NCBI GenBank assembly: GCA_964576925.1
Contig: CAZNWJ010000009.1
Location: 1 to 64,000 of the forward strand
DNA length: 64,000 nt
Direction of reading: 5' to 3'
DNA from: JADJGC01 sp964576925
Lineage (GTDB): Bacteria > Zixibacteria > MSB-5A5 > CAIYYT01
Part shown: in pieces, positions 33,535 through 41,917 of the stretch
Numbering within the stretch: position 1 is the first letter of the stretch
How the letters are laid out: each line of letters opens with the position of its first letter
Program-made: the position numbers and the translations under genes
The notes under the pieces: generated by a model
Databases searched by the model: none
Seen by the model: the letters and a program-made list of their open reading frames with translations, nothing else
What the model was told of the DNA's origin: nothing

Positions 33535-33718
33535 TTCCCTGCCCCACCGATCGTGACTACATTCTGCCCGCTTACCTTGGTACCTCTGTAGCGCCGACAT
33601 CAGTCGGAATCTCTGGAATTTCTTCCTCGATCCTCTTCTGCTTTTTGCTTTGCGATTGTCTTTCGTCTCTGCATCTTGCGCGCACGATTGAATCAAACTT
33701 GGTGGAGGTGTAGTCCGC

Positions 33719-34468
33719 GTGTACAAAATCGTTCTCCTGCGTCACGGCGAATCAACCTGGAACAAAGATAACCGCTTCACCGGCTGGACCGATGTTGATC
33801 TTTCCGACACCGGCAAGCGCGAAGCTGAAGAGGCCGGCAAGGTCCTGCGTGAAAACGGCTATCGCTTCGATCTGGCGTATACGTCCGTGCTCAAGCGGGC
33901 CATCCGTACGCTCTGGTATGTCCTTGACGGGATGGACTTGATGTGGATCCCGGTGGTGCGTTGTTGGCGCCTGAATGAGCGCCACTACGGTGCGCTCCAG
34001 GGTCTGAACAAGTCTGAGATGGCTGCCAAGTTCGGCGAAGAGCAGGTCTTAGTTTGGCGCCGCAGCTACGACATCCAGCCGCCGGCGCTCGAGCCGGCCG
34101 ACGAACGATTCCCCGGCCACGACCCACGCTACCGGTCACTAACGCCGGAACAATTGCCGCGTACCGAATGCCTCAAAGATACGGTCGCACGCGTCCTGCC
34201 CTATTGGCACGAAACAATTGCGCCATCGATTACCTCCGGCAAGCAAGTGTTGATCGCAGCGCATGGCAACAGCCTGAGAGCGCTTATCAAGTATTTGGAC
34301 AACATCTCAGAGACTGATATCGTCGGTCTTAACGTCCCTACCGGTCTGCCATTGGTTTACGAACTTGATTCCGGACTAAGGCCGATCAAGCACTATTACA
34401 TCGGTGATCCGGCGAAGGTCGAGGCTGCAATCGCGGCCGTTGCGGCGCAGGGCAAGGCCAAGAAGTAG
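33719..34468 (+). CDS. gpmA: 2,3-bisphosphoglycerate-dependent phosphoglycerate mutase
   Basis: A 249-residue glycolytic enzyme that interconverts 3- and 2-phosphoglycerate through a phosphohistidine. It has the LLRHGESTWNKDNRFTGW active-site opening with catalytic His9, RAIRTLWYVL, the LNERHYGALQGLNK segment and the second His in IAAHGNSLRAL. Length is normal for the E. coli-type dPGM. The start is GTG 33719, eight bases after GGAGGTG. It is followed 19 bp later by an aminopeptidase gene, probably in the same message. Confidence 0.95.
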   Translation: MYKIVLLRHGESTWNKDNRFTGWTDVDLSDTGKREAEEAGKVLRENGYRFDLAYTSVLKRAIRTLWYVLDGMDLMWIPVVRCWRLNERHYGALQGLNKSEMAAKFGEEQVLVWRRSYDIQPPALEPADERFPGHDPRYRSLTPEQLPRTECLKDTVARVLPYWHETIAPSITSGKQVLIAAHGNSLRALIKYLDNISETDIVGLNVPTGLPLVYELDSGLRPIKHYYIGDPAKVEAAIAAVAAQGKAKK

Positions 34469-34487
34469 GACAAAGAAAGGAGCCAGG

Positions 34488-35945
34488 ATGCCGGTTTCAA
34501 GATTCTCCGTTGCGGGCGCACTTTCCCTTAAAGATGGCGATTGTTTGCTGCTTCCTTACCTCGACGACAGCAAGCCGTTGTTTCTCAAGACTGCACTTCC
34601 GGTTGAAATCCGGCGGCATGCCCGGCCGCACGGTGATGCCGGCGGCAGATTCACAGTCTTTCGCGGACGGATCGGCGCAAACGAAGTGCTCGCGCGCAGT
34701 GTGCGCCTCGACAAGCGCTACTCCGACAATCATCGCGAATTGCGCAAGGCGGTTTCCGAGGCGCTCGCATCGGCGGCGGCCGAGGGCTGCAAGAGAGTCG
34801 TCGTTCTCCTGAGTTCGCGTTTTGCCGATTCGGTTGTCGACGTGCACGAGGCCGCGTGGCTGGGCGGGTATTCGTTCGACAAATACCTGACCAAGAAGGC
34901 CAAGCCACTGCCCGTCGTAGCAGCGGGCCTTAGTCTCGGGGCAGCCTTGTCCAGGCAGTTGCGGGAACGAGAGACTGTCTTTGAGTCGACCAACACGGCG
35001 CGCGACCTGATGAACGAACCGTCAAATGTCAAAAATCCGATTACCCTGGCGCAGGAGTTCGAGCGCTGGGGACGTCGCAGTGGACTGCGTGTGACGGTCT
35101 GGGACGACAAGCGGGTCATCAAAGAGCGCTGCGGAGGACTTTGGGGCGTCGGTATGGGCGCCAAGGCCAAACCGCGCATGGTCATTGCCGAGTACTCGCC
35201 ACGAAATGCGCGCAAGCATCTGTGTCTGGTCGGCAAAGGTGTTACCTACGATACTGGCGGCTATGGGCTTAAGCCTGCCGCATCGCAAATCGGGATGAAA
35301 TACGATATGGGCGGAGCGGCGATGATGTTCGGCGCAGCAACGGCGATCGCAAGACTCAGACTGCCCTTGAAAATCACGGTCATTACGCCGCTGGCGGAAA
35401 ACGACATTTCCGGCGAGGCGATGCACACCACGGCGGTTCTGACAACTCGCTCCGGCAAGTCGATCGAAATCGAGCACACCGATGCCGAAGGACGCTTAAT
35501 CCTTGCCGATGCGCTCACAATTGCCGGCGAGCGCAAACCCGATTGGATTATCGATGCCGCGACTCTCACCGGCGCCTGCGTAGTTGCCTTGGGAGAGGAA
35601 ATTGCCGGCCTTTTCAGCACCGATCCAAAGTTGTGCCAGCAGATCATTGCGGCGGGCAAAGCTGAAGGTGAACTCTACTGGGAGCTGCCGCTGCATCTGC
35701 CGCACGTCGAGAAGATCAGGACGACTATCGCCGACGTCAAGAATCGCGGCGACGCCTGGGGAGGAGCCATCACGGCTGCGGTGTTTCTCAAACAGTGGGT
35801 AGCCGACACGGCGAAGTGGGCGCATATCGACATCGCCGGCCCGGGCGGCAAAGAGGCCCCGCTCGACCACCTGGGCAAAGGCGCCAAGGGCTTCGGCGTC
35901 AAGACCATCGTCCAGTTGGCCCGCGAGTTGGCAAAATCCAAATAG
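34488..35945 (+). CDS. Leucyl aminopeptidase family (M17) enzyme
   Basis: A 485-residue cytosolic dizinc aminopeptidase. Start ATG 34488 has AAAGGAG five to six bases upstream; the longer frame is spurious. Metal and catalytic residues are recognisable in GKGVTYDTGGYGLKP (Lys, Asp), KYDMGGAA (Asp) and TDAEGRL (Asp, Glu, catalytic Arg). The classic signature NTDAEGRL reads HTDAEGRL here, and the usual RPGD loop just before it is replaced by AMHTTAVLTTRSG. It is therefore a divergent M17 member and may differ in specificity from PepA. Likely role is peptide turnover. Confidence 0.88.
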   Translation: MPVSRFSVAGALSLKDGDCLLLPYLDDSKPLFLKTALPVEIRRHARPHGDAGGRFTVFRGRIGANEVLARSVRLDKRYSDNHRELRKAVSEALASAAAEGCKRVVVLLSSRFADSVVDVHEAAWLGGYSFDKYLTKKAKPLPVVAAGLSLGAALSRQLRERETVFESTNTARDLMNEPSNVKNPITLAQEFERWGRRSGLRVTVWDDKRVIKERCGGLWGVGMGAKAKPRMVIAEYSPRNARKHLCLVGKGVTYDTGGYGLKPAASQIGMKYDMGGAAMMFGAATAIARLRLPLKITVITPLAENDISGEAMHTTAVLTTRSGKSIEIEHTDAEGRLILADALTIAGERKPDWIIDAATLTGACVVALGEEIAGLFSTDPKLCQQIIAAGKAEGELYWELPLHLPHVEKIRTTIADVKNRGDAWGGAITAAVFLKQWVADTAKWAHIDIAGPGGKEAPLDHLGKGAKGFGVKTIVQLARELAKSK

Positions 35946-35947
35946 AA

Positions 35948-35973
35948 AGCGGGCGGTCGCTTGACCGCCCGCT
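35948..35973 (-). terminator. Hairpin terminator between convergent genes
   Basis: A perfect 11-bp stem, AGCGGGCGGTC/GACCGCCCGCT, with a GCTT loop lies in the 56-bp gap between the M17 peptidase and the DUF1573 gene. On the minus strand it is followed by TTTCTATTT, so it fits best as the terminator of the DUF1573 gene. The stem may also stop the plus-strand message. Confidence 0.7.
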
Positions 35974-36001
35974 GCATGCCGAATAACGCCGGGACCGATT
36001 T

Positions 36002-36727
36002 CTAATGCCCGCCGGCAGCCGCTGCTTGCGGTTTGCCAAAGACTACCGGAACGGTAAACCGTGTCGTCACATTGTCGTTGCATTCGATTGTAAACGACTT
36101 CTCGAATGCCGTCTCCGTGCACTTCGGATCAACTTTGGCCTTGATTGTCGCCGTCGCCCCGGGAGCGATTTCTTCCTTCGGCATCGTCACGCTGACAAAT
36201 CCGCCTGGAACGGCCACGAGGTGCAGATAGAGCGGCGCACTGCCGACGTTTTTGACCGTGATGGGAAACTCCTTGGCGCGCTCTGCCTCAGAAATAGCGA
36301 GACTCCAGGGCGCAAGCTGGATCGGCTTAGCAGAGTCGGGATAAGTATTGAAATTCGCCGAAAATCGCAGCAGGAAGCTGCCGCGTTCGTCGTCGTTGCA
36401 GGTCACGGTTGTGGACTTCGTGGACTTGCCGCGATACGCCTGGGTGGAAGTGAAGATCAACTCGACAGCTGTCGAATCGCCGGGAGCCACGACATCCTTG
36501 GTAAGCGGCGCCTTGGTGCAACCGCAGGCCGGCTTAACGCTGAGAATGCGCAGCGAATCGGTCCCGGTCGACCGCATGACATAGCTGTGGCTGACCTTGC
36601 ACACCTGCGGGATGATTCCGAAATCAAAGGTCGTCTCGCTGACTTCCAGCTTGGCGTCGCCAAGGACGCTCGTCATCGCGCCGGCCAGCGCGATTATCAT
36701 TGCTACGAACATTATGTGACTCTTCAA
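36002..36727 (-). CDS. DUF1573 family exported protein
   Basis: A 241-residue exported protein. TTG 36727 is chosen because a GGAGGGAGGGA run precedes it and it opens a signal peptide; the upstream frame overlaps the divergent FemAB-like gene. Residues ~25-120 show the DUF1573 pattern: TTFDFGIIPQVCKVSHSYVM, then ILSVKPACGCTKAPL with the characteristic CGCT motif and PGDSTAVELIF. This is an Ig-like beta fold common in the FCB group. A second similar beta domain follows and the C-terminus is Ala/Gly-rich. Function is not known. Confidence 0.85.
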   Translation of the reverse strand: MKSHIMFVAMIIALAGAMTSVLGDAKLEVSETTFDFGIIPQVCKVSHSYVMRSTGTDSLRILSVKPACGCTKAPLTKDVVAPGDSTAVELIFTSTQAYRGKSTKSTTVTCNDDERGSFLLRFSANFNTYPDSAKPIQLAPWSLAISEAERAKEFPITVKNVGSAPLYLHLVAVPGGFVSVTMPKEEIAPGATATIKAKVDPKCTETAFEKSFTIECNDNVTTRFTVPVVFGKPQAAAAGGH

Positions 36728-36934
36728 TCGTCCCTCCCTCCGGGAAATCCGGGGCAATCTATCTGAATCCTGTACCCAGTCAATGAAGTCGAATTCACCG
36801 CTATTTACAAATCTTTCCTGCCAGAGTTCCCGCTTCCAGGCCGGATATGTTCGCAGATATACATCGACAAAAAACGCGAGGTAAGTGTTGTCTATCAGAT
36901 GAGAAGTCACGTATCGTACTCATCGAGTTCGGCC

Positions 36935-37945
36935 ATGATCCTAACGCCTCTGTCACTTGATCACCTCCAGCGCTGGCGCGATGCCGTAGATCGCACGGGG
37001 ATTTCGCCCTGTCCTACCGGTGGCCCAGAATACGCCGCATCGATGGATGTCGCCTGGGACAACACGTTTGTCTTCGAAAGCGGCGATTTGTTTATGGCCT
37101 TCTCGCGCCGAAAGTCCTCGCACCTCGGACTGATGACCTCCGACAATTGGGTCGCCACTCAGTACAATAGTCTTTTGGGGATTGCCACCCCCAACCGTGA
37201 GACCATTGCCGCGTTGGCGCGCCTGCCGCGCAATTGTGTGATTACCCTGCACGTCCCCGTTGATGATTTCAAACCCCTGGAGCGCGACTTTGCCCGGCTG
37301 CATTACTATCCGACAGGTGGTTACGATTTTCACAAGGCCTTTATGCCGGCTGGATACGACGAATGGTTTCACCAGAAAGCCGTCCAACGTAATGTCCTGC
37401 GCCGCGCCGAGAATTCCGGCATCGAGGTCCGATTCGGCGGCCGGGAACAGCTTGATCAATTCTACCAGATTTACCAGCACTCGGTACGACGCTGGCAGGG
37501 ACGCGATCCACACGCATCGTACCACCGCTTCGATCGCATCGAACGCCTATTCAGTTTTCCCGGCAATTCTGTCGGTATCGCTGTCGGCTACTATCAAGGG
37601 CAACCGATATCGAGCGTGATTTTCGGCAAGTATCAACGCACCGGCGCTTATCTCTTCGGCGGTTTCAACTATGAGTATCAACACCTGCGCGCCACGAACT
37701 ATGTACACGCCATGATCATTAAGCATTTGGCAAATAACGGTATTCAGGAATATAGCCTCGGCATGAGCCTGGGGCGGGCGAATCTCGAAGGTTTTAAGGA
37801 GCGCCTTGGCGGCAGACGTTATCGCTGCATCGTGCTCACCCGGCACCGCTTTCCGCGATTGAAGAAAATCGTCGTGTGGTTGCGTCGAGAGCCGATGATT
37901 AAGCAAACCGAGGGCGAAGCAAAGAACCAGGGTGTGACGATATAA
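36935..37945 (+). CDS. FemAB/GNAT-type acyltransferase-like protein
   Basis: A 336-residue cytoplasmic protein resembling the FemAB-like GNAT fold (Acetyltransf_6). Motifs include YDEWFHQKAVQRNVLRRAENSG, HSVRRWQGRDPH, a central AVGYYQGQPISSVIFGKY, and AYLFGGFNYEYQHLRATNYVHAMIIKHLANNGIQ. Such proteins transfer amino acids to peptidoglycan precursors or modify exopolysaccharides. The C-terminus is basic, ending in a long polar tail. ATG 36935 is preferred, but ATG 36899 is possible; neither has a strong SD. Divergent from the DUF1573 gene, and followed by the CpcT/CpeT-family gene 40 bp later. Confidence 0.75.
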   Translation: MILTPLSLDHLQRWRDAVDRTGISPCPTGGPEYAASMDVAWDNTFVFESGDLFMAFSRRKSSHLGLMTSDNWVATQYNSLLGIATPNRETIAALARLPRNCVITLHVPVDDFKPLERDFARLHYYPTGGYDFHKAFMPAGYDEWFHQKAVQRNVLRRAENSGIEVRFGGREQLDQFYQIYQHSVRRWQGRDPHASYHRFDRIERLFSFPGNSVGIAVGYYQGQPISSVIFGKYQRTGAYLFGGFNYEYQHLRATNYVHAMIIKHLANNGIQEYSLGMSLGRANLEGFKERLGGRRYRCIVLTRHRFPRLKKIVVWLRREPMIKQTEGEAKNQGVTI

Positions 37946-37987
37946 ACAGTAGCACCCGAAAGAAACCTCACCACGGGAGAGATGAAC

Positions 37988-38611
37988 GTGAAAGTTGCAG
38001 TTCGATTAATCCTCTTGTCAGTCATAACAGTCACGGCGAGCCTCTGGGCAGAATCGACCATCGACCTGGATAGGCTTGCCGGCTGGATGATCGGCTCATT
38101 TAGCAGCGCCGAGCAAGCCGCGCTCGATACGGAATTCCGCGATATCCGCCTCGAAGTCGTTCGGATTTGGCCCCAGCGAGACGACGGCTACTGGCTTTAT
38201 GTCGAGCAAGCGACCGCCGAGGCCCTGGACAAACCCTACCGCCAGCGCGTCTATCATCTGCGCGGGCTCGACGCCGGTTACATCGAGAGCAGCGTCTACA
38301 CAATCAAGAACGATTCAGTATTCGCCGGCGCCTGGAGATCCCCAGAGGTCTTTCTGACTTTGCCCTTGGATTCGCTCGATCTGCGCGAAGGTTGCTCGAT
38401 CGTTCTGCGCCCTTTCGCTGAATTTGCATTCGTGGGCAATACCATTGGCCGTGTTTGCGAGAGTAGCTTGCGGGGTGCGGCGTATGCGCTTTCCGAGGTT
38501 GAAATTTATGCCGACCGCATGATCAGTTGGGATCGCGGTTTTGATGCCGCCGGCAAACAGGTTTGGGGGGCAACGCGCGGCGGCTATGTCTTCAAAAAGA
38601 TTGTGCGCTGA
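37988..38611 (+). CDS. CpcT/CpeT-family exported protein
   Basis: A 207-residue exported protein. I use GTG 37988, eight bases from GGGAG; ATG 37982 would be only 2 bases from it. After a signal peptide the sequence matches the CpcT/CpeT phycobilin-lyase family: LAGWMIGSFSSAEQA, DGYWLYVEQATAEALDKPYRQRVYHL, REGCSIVL, and the C-terminal SWDRGFDAAGKQVWGATRGGYVFKK. The lyase role is known from phycobilisome organisms, which this bacterium is not likely to be. The protein probably binds another ligand in the periplasm. Confidence 0.82.
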   Translation: MKVAVRLILLSVITVTASLWAESTIDLDRLAGWMIGSFSSAEQAALDTEFRDIRLEVVRIWPQRDDGYWLYVEQATAEALDKPYRQRVYHLRGLDAGYIESSVYTIKNDSVFAGAWRSPEVFLTLPLDSLDLREGCSIVLRPFAEFAFVGNTIGRVCESSLRGAAYALSEVEIYADRMISWDRGFDAAGKQVWGATRGGYVFKKIVR

Positions 38612-38712
38612 GATTTTCTCCTCTTGAGGCAGGCGACGAAAAAATCCTCTCCCGCCGCTAATTTGCCCACCTCGGGTTCCGTATAGACATCGGGACTTTC
38701 TCAGGGAGAAAC

Positions 38713-39654
38713 ATGGCCGATCGCTTGCACGGAATTCATCACATCACGGCAATTTCCAGCGATGCTCAGGGCGGCATCGATTTCTACACCCGCGTGCTGG
38801 GATTGCGCCTGGTCAAGATTACCGTGAATTACGATGATCCCGCCACCTATCATCTCTATTTCGGAGACGCGCTTGGGACTCCCGGCTCGATATTGACTTT
38901 CTTTCCATTTGCCGGCGCCGGTGCCGGGAAAGTTGGAACCGGCCAGGTATCGGCAATAGCGTTCAGCATTCGCCGTGCATCAGTTCCATTCTGGGCCGAA
39001 CGCCTGTCTCGAGCGGGAATCGCTTTCGACGGTCCGTTTGAGCGCTTTGGCTACGAAACTCTGTCGTTTCGCGACTACGACGGCCTTCCCCTCGAATTGG
39101 TCGCCGACGACTCTGCGATTGGCGCCGTATGGCGCACCGGGAGTGTCGCCGCCGAACACGCCATCACGCGATTCCACGGTGTCACGCTGCGGCTGAGCGA
39201 ATTTGAAGCTACCGCAAGGCTGCTTCAAGATAAGCTCGGATTTGCCGCCGGGCCATCAAATGAGGACCGCCGCCGTTTTGCCGTCGGTGAGGGCAACAAG
39301 GCGCAGTTTGTCGATCTGTTGGTCCAGCCAGGGTCCAGTCGCGGACTCCCCGGCGCAGGCACGGTCCACCATATCGCCTGGCGCTGCCTCGATCGCGACC
39401 AGGCAGCATGGCGCAGCCTGATTGCCGCGGATGGCTACAACGTAACGCCGATCATTGACCGCAATTACTTCCATTCGATCTATTTCCGGGAACCGGGCGG
39501 CGTACTCTTCGAAGTCGCCACCGACGAGCCGGGCTTCACGGTCGACCAGTCCGAGGCCGAACTCGGTACTCGGCTCGCCCTGCCCTCGTGGCTTGAGCCG
39601 CGCCGCGAGTCGATTGAAATGCGGCTTTCACCGGTAAAACTCCCTGGTGTGTAG
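38713..39654 (+). CDS. mhqO: Ring-cleaving dioxygenase, MhqO-like (vicinal oxygen chelate)
   Basis: A 313-residue protein with two glyoxalase/VOC modules. The metal ligands are recognisable as His in GIHHITAIS, His in VHHIAWR and Glu in LFEVATDEPGF. In Bacillus, MhqO proteins are induced by quinones and hydroquinones and are thought to open the ring. GGGAG lies 4 bases before ATG. The next gene, 4 bp away, is an MhqD-type esterase, the same pairing as in Bacillus mhq loci. Confidence 0.88.
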   Translation: MADRLHGIHHITAISSDAQGGIDFYTRVLGLRLVKITVNYDDPATYHLYFGDALGTPGSILTFFPFAGAGAGKVGTGQVSAIAFSIRRASVPFWAERLSRAGIAFDGPFERFGYETLSFRDYDGLPLELVADDSAIGAVWRTGSVAAEHAITRFHGVTLRLSEFEATARLLQDKLGFAAGPSNEDRRRFAVGEGNKAQFVDLLVQPGSSRGLPGAGTVHHIAWRCLDRDQAAWRSLIAADGYNVTPIIDRNYFHSIYFREPGGVLFEVATDEPGFTVDQSEAELGTRLALPSWLEPRRESIEMRLSPVKLPGV

Positions 39655-39658
39655 TTTG

Positions 39659-40294
39659 ATGCAGCATCCCAGCGAAGTCGCCTTCACTTACGAATACTTG
39701 CCGCCGCGCGACGAACAAAATCGCGTCACGCTTCTGCTGTTGCACGGCACTGGCGGCAGTCAATTCGATCTGATTCCGGTAGGAGAACGGCTCTATCCGA
39801 CGGCAGGTATCGTCAGCCCGCTGGGTCGCGTTTCGGAAAACGGGATGGCGCGTTTCTTCCGTCGCCTCTCACCGGGCGTCTTTGATCTGGACGATCTGCG
39901 CTTTCGTACGAGAGAGCTGTCTGAGTTTCTCGCACACGCTGCCGAGAAACACAAATTCGATCCCGCAAAGATTGTTGCCGCCGGCTATTCGAACGGGGCC
40001 AACATGGCGGCCAGCTTGCTCCTGCTTGCACCCCAATCTCTGAAAGCCGCAGTGCTCTTCCGCCCGATGGTGCCGCTCGTCCCCTCGCCGCTTCCTGATC
40101 TCACCGGAGTGCAGGTACTCATTTCCAGCGGCCGCCGTGATGAGATCGTCGCGCCGGAAGAGGCCGTTCGCCTGGCGGAGCTGCTGCATGAATCCAACGC
40201 TACCGTATCGATCCATTGGGCAGAGGCCGGGCATGGCTTGATTTCGCAGGAGATCGCTTACGCCCGCGAGTGGCTCGCGGCGCGCTTCAGCTGA
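39659..40294 (+). CDS. mhqD: Carboxylesterase, MhqD-like alpha/beta hydrolase
   Basis: A 211-residue alpha/beta hydrolase with LLLLHGTGGSQFDL (oxyanion loop), nucleophile elbow AGYSNGANMA, acid in SSGRRDEIV and base in EAGHGLISQE. ATG 39659 sits 4 bp after the mhqO stop; an in-frame GTG at 39647 is an alternative that overlaps mhqO. No signal peptide, so cytoplasmic. Paired with a ring-cleaving dioxygenase, it fits thiol-dependent detoxification of quinone-like electrophiles. Confidence 0.87.
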   Translation: MQHPSEVAFTYEYLPPRDEQNRVTLLLLHGTGGSQFDLIPVGERLYPTAGIVSPLGRVSENGMARFFRRLSPGVFDLDDLRFRTRELSEFLAHAAEKHKFDPAKIVAAGYSNGANMAASLLLLAPQSLKAAVLFRPMVPLVPSPLPDLTGVQVLISSGRRDEIVAPEEAVRLAELLHESNATVSIHWAEAGHGLISQEIAYAREWLAARFS

Positions 40295-40333
40295 AAACGG
40301 CCATTCAATTCCGATCGATAGCCGTGGCGCTAC

Positions 40334-41080
40334 TTACGGACGCAATTTCCAATTCGACAGGATTTCTCGGAACGCGTAGTCGGTCATGTCCATCTTGAGC
40401 GGCGTTATCGACACGTAGCCCGCCATAACGGCAGAGTAATCCGACTGGTCCGACTCGCTCCACTCCGGCTCACCGGCAATCCAGTAGTACTTCTTACCAC
40501 GCGGATCGATGTTTTCTATCACGACGTCGCGATAAACTCGCTTCCCTAGTCGCGTGACTTGTACGCCCTTGTACCCGCCTGCCGGCGGATTCGGCAGGTT
40601 GACGTTTAATAGGGTAAAATCGGGCAGGCCGTTCTCCAGCACCTTCTTTGTGAGTTTTCGCGCAAAACGAGCCATCGCGGAGTGATTGACGTTGTCGGTC
40701 TCGATCGACGACAGCGCTATGGAAGGGATCCCCAGGATAGCCCCCTCGAATGCGGCCGACACTGTTCCTGAGTAGGTGACATCATCGCCCATATTCGAAC
40801 CGCGATTGATTCCCGACAGGATGATGTCCGGTCGTTTGTGCTTGAGAATTCCGTAGAGCGCAACCATGACGGCGTCCGTGGGCGTGCCGTCGACGGAGTA
40901 GAAATCGCCGTTGATCTTGTTAATGCGCAGCGGCCGTTGCAGCGTCAGAGAATGCCCGCTCGCTGACTGGTCGACGTGCGGCGCGACAACCAGCACCTCG
41001 CAGAGCTTGCGGATTTCGTCCGCCAGCCGCCTGAGACCTTCGGCTTCATAACCGTCGTCGTTTGTCAGGAGCGCCAACAT
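40334..41080 (-). CDS. surE: 5'/3'-nucleotidase SurE
   Basis: A 248-residue metal-dependent nucleoside monophosphate phosphatase. The N-terminal LLTNDDGYEAEG holds the Asp8-Asp9 metal ligands, and the other family motifs QSASGHSLTL and SGINRGSNMGDDVTYSGTVSAAFEG are complete. ATG 41080 is just 4 bp after the stop of the glycosyltransferase gene. The upstream extension of this frame is only a shadow. Role: nucleotide pool balance and stress survival. Confidence 0.95.
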   Translation of the reverse strand: MLALLTNDDGYEAEGLRRLADEIRKLCEVLVVAPHVDQSASGHSLTLQRPLRINKINGDFYSVDGTPTDAVMVALYGILKHKRPDIILSGINRGSNMGDDVTYSGTVSAAFEGAILGIPSIALSSIETDNVNHSAMARFARKLTKKVLENGLPDFTLLNVNLPNPPAGGYKGVQVTRLGKRVYRDVVIENIDPRGKKYYWIAGEPEWSESDQSDYSAVMAGYVSITPLKMDMTDYAFREILSNWKLRP

Positions 41081-41084
41081 GAGA

Positions 41085-41750
41085 CTACCAAAATAGCGAA
41101 CGCAGCAGCATTTGCAAGAACCGAAGCGTGTCGCGCAGCGGATGGATCGAACTGGCGCTGCCATTGTAGATCGTCCGAATCGGCACGCCCGTGATGCGAT
41201 AGCCCGCCCGCGCAGCCCGGATCAGTAGTTCCGGCTCCAGTTCGTAATGGTCGCCGGACAATTGGAGTCGTCGTAAAACCGGAGTCGGGATCAGGCGAAA
41301 GCCGCATTGGCTGTCGGCAATACGCTCTCCCGACACAACCGAAGCGACGAAGCTCGAAAGCGTATTCGACAGCTTTCTTTCCCAGGGCATGCCGGAATCA
41401 AGGCGGCGAGTGCCGACCAGAATTGACTCCTCACTGTTGTAGGCATCGAGGAACAACTGCATTTCCCCGGGGTCATGCTGCAGGTCAGCATCAATTGTAA
41501 TCACAGCGTCATAGTTCTCCGACAGAGCGTACGCAAACCCGCTTCGCAATGCCGCGCCCTTTCCCCGGTTGTGTTCATGTGTCAAGAGAGTCGCACCATG
41601 GCAGCGCACAAGCTCGCCGGTTCCATCGGTCGATCCGTCGTCGATGACCAACACAGCCAAGTGCGGATAATCGGTCTTGATGGTCTCGATTAGCACCGGC
41701 AGCGTCGCAGCCGCATTGAAAGCAGGTATGAGCACGATGATTCGTTGCAC
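41085..41750 (-). CDS. Family 2 glycosyltransferase, dolichol-phosphate-mannose-synthase-like
   Basis: A GT-A fold glycosyltransferase of about 221 residues. The UDP/GDP-sugar site is visible as IIVLIPAFNAAATL, VIDDGSTDGT, RGKGAALRSGF and the DxD motif in TIDADLQHDP. Later motifs ADSQCGFRLIP and ELEPELLIRAARAGY are typical of DPM1/polyprenyl-phosphate glycosyltransferases. It lacks C-terminal membrane helices. The GTG start at 41750 is a guess; the open frame extends to 41831 without a clear SD. It probably charges a lipid carrier for envelope glycans. Confidence 0.85.
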   Translation of the reverse strand: MQRIIVLIPAFNAAATLPVLIETIKTDYPHLAVLVIDDGSTDGTGELVRCHGATLLTHEHNRGKGAALRSGFAYALSENYDAVITIDADLQHDPGEMQLFLDAYNSEESILVGTRRLDSGMPWERKLSNTLSSFVASVVSGERIADSQCGFRLIPTPVLRRLQLSGDHYELEPELLIRAARAGYRITGVPIRTIYNGSASSIHPLRDTLRFLQMLLRSLFW

Positions 41751-41917
41751 CGGCTTAATGATAATCGATGTCGTGACACTCGCAATCAGGTTTTGTGAGC
41801 GATACTCCCTCCAAACTGCCGGCATTGGCACGACGCGTTACTATCGCTTGCAACCGGTCTCATTTCTACGTATCAAAATATACACGGCCGTGGAAGGACA
41901 CGGCGAAAGGAAGAGTG

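Noticed and set aside
36005..36766. 253-aa plus-strand open frame
   Set aside because: Antisense to the DUF1573 gene, which has the CGCT motif and a proper start.
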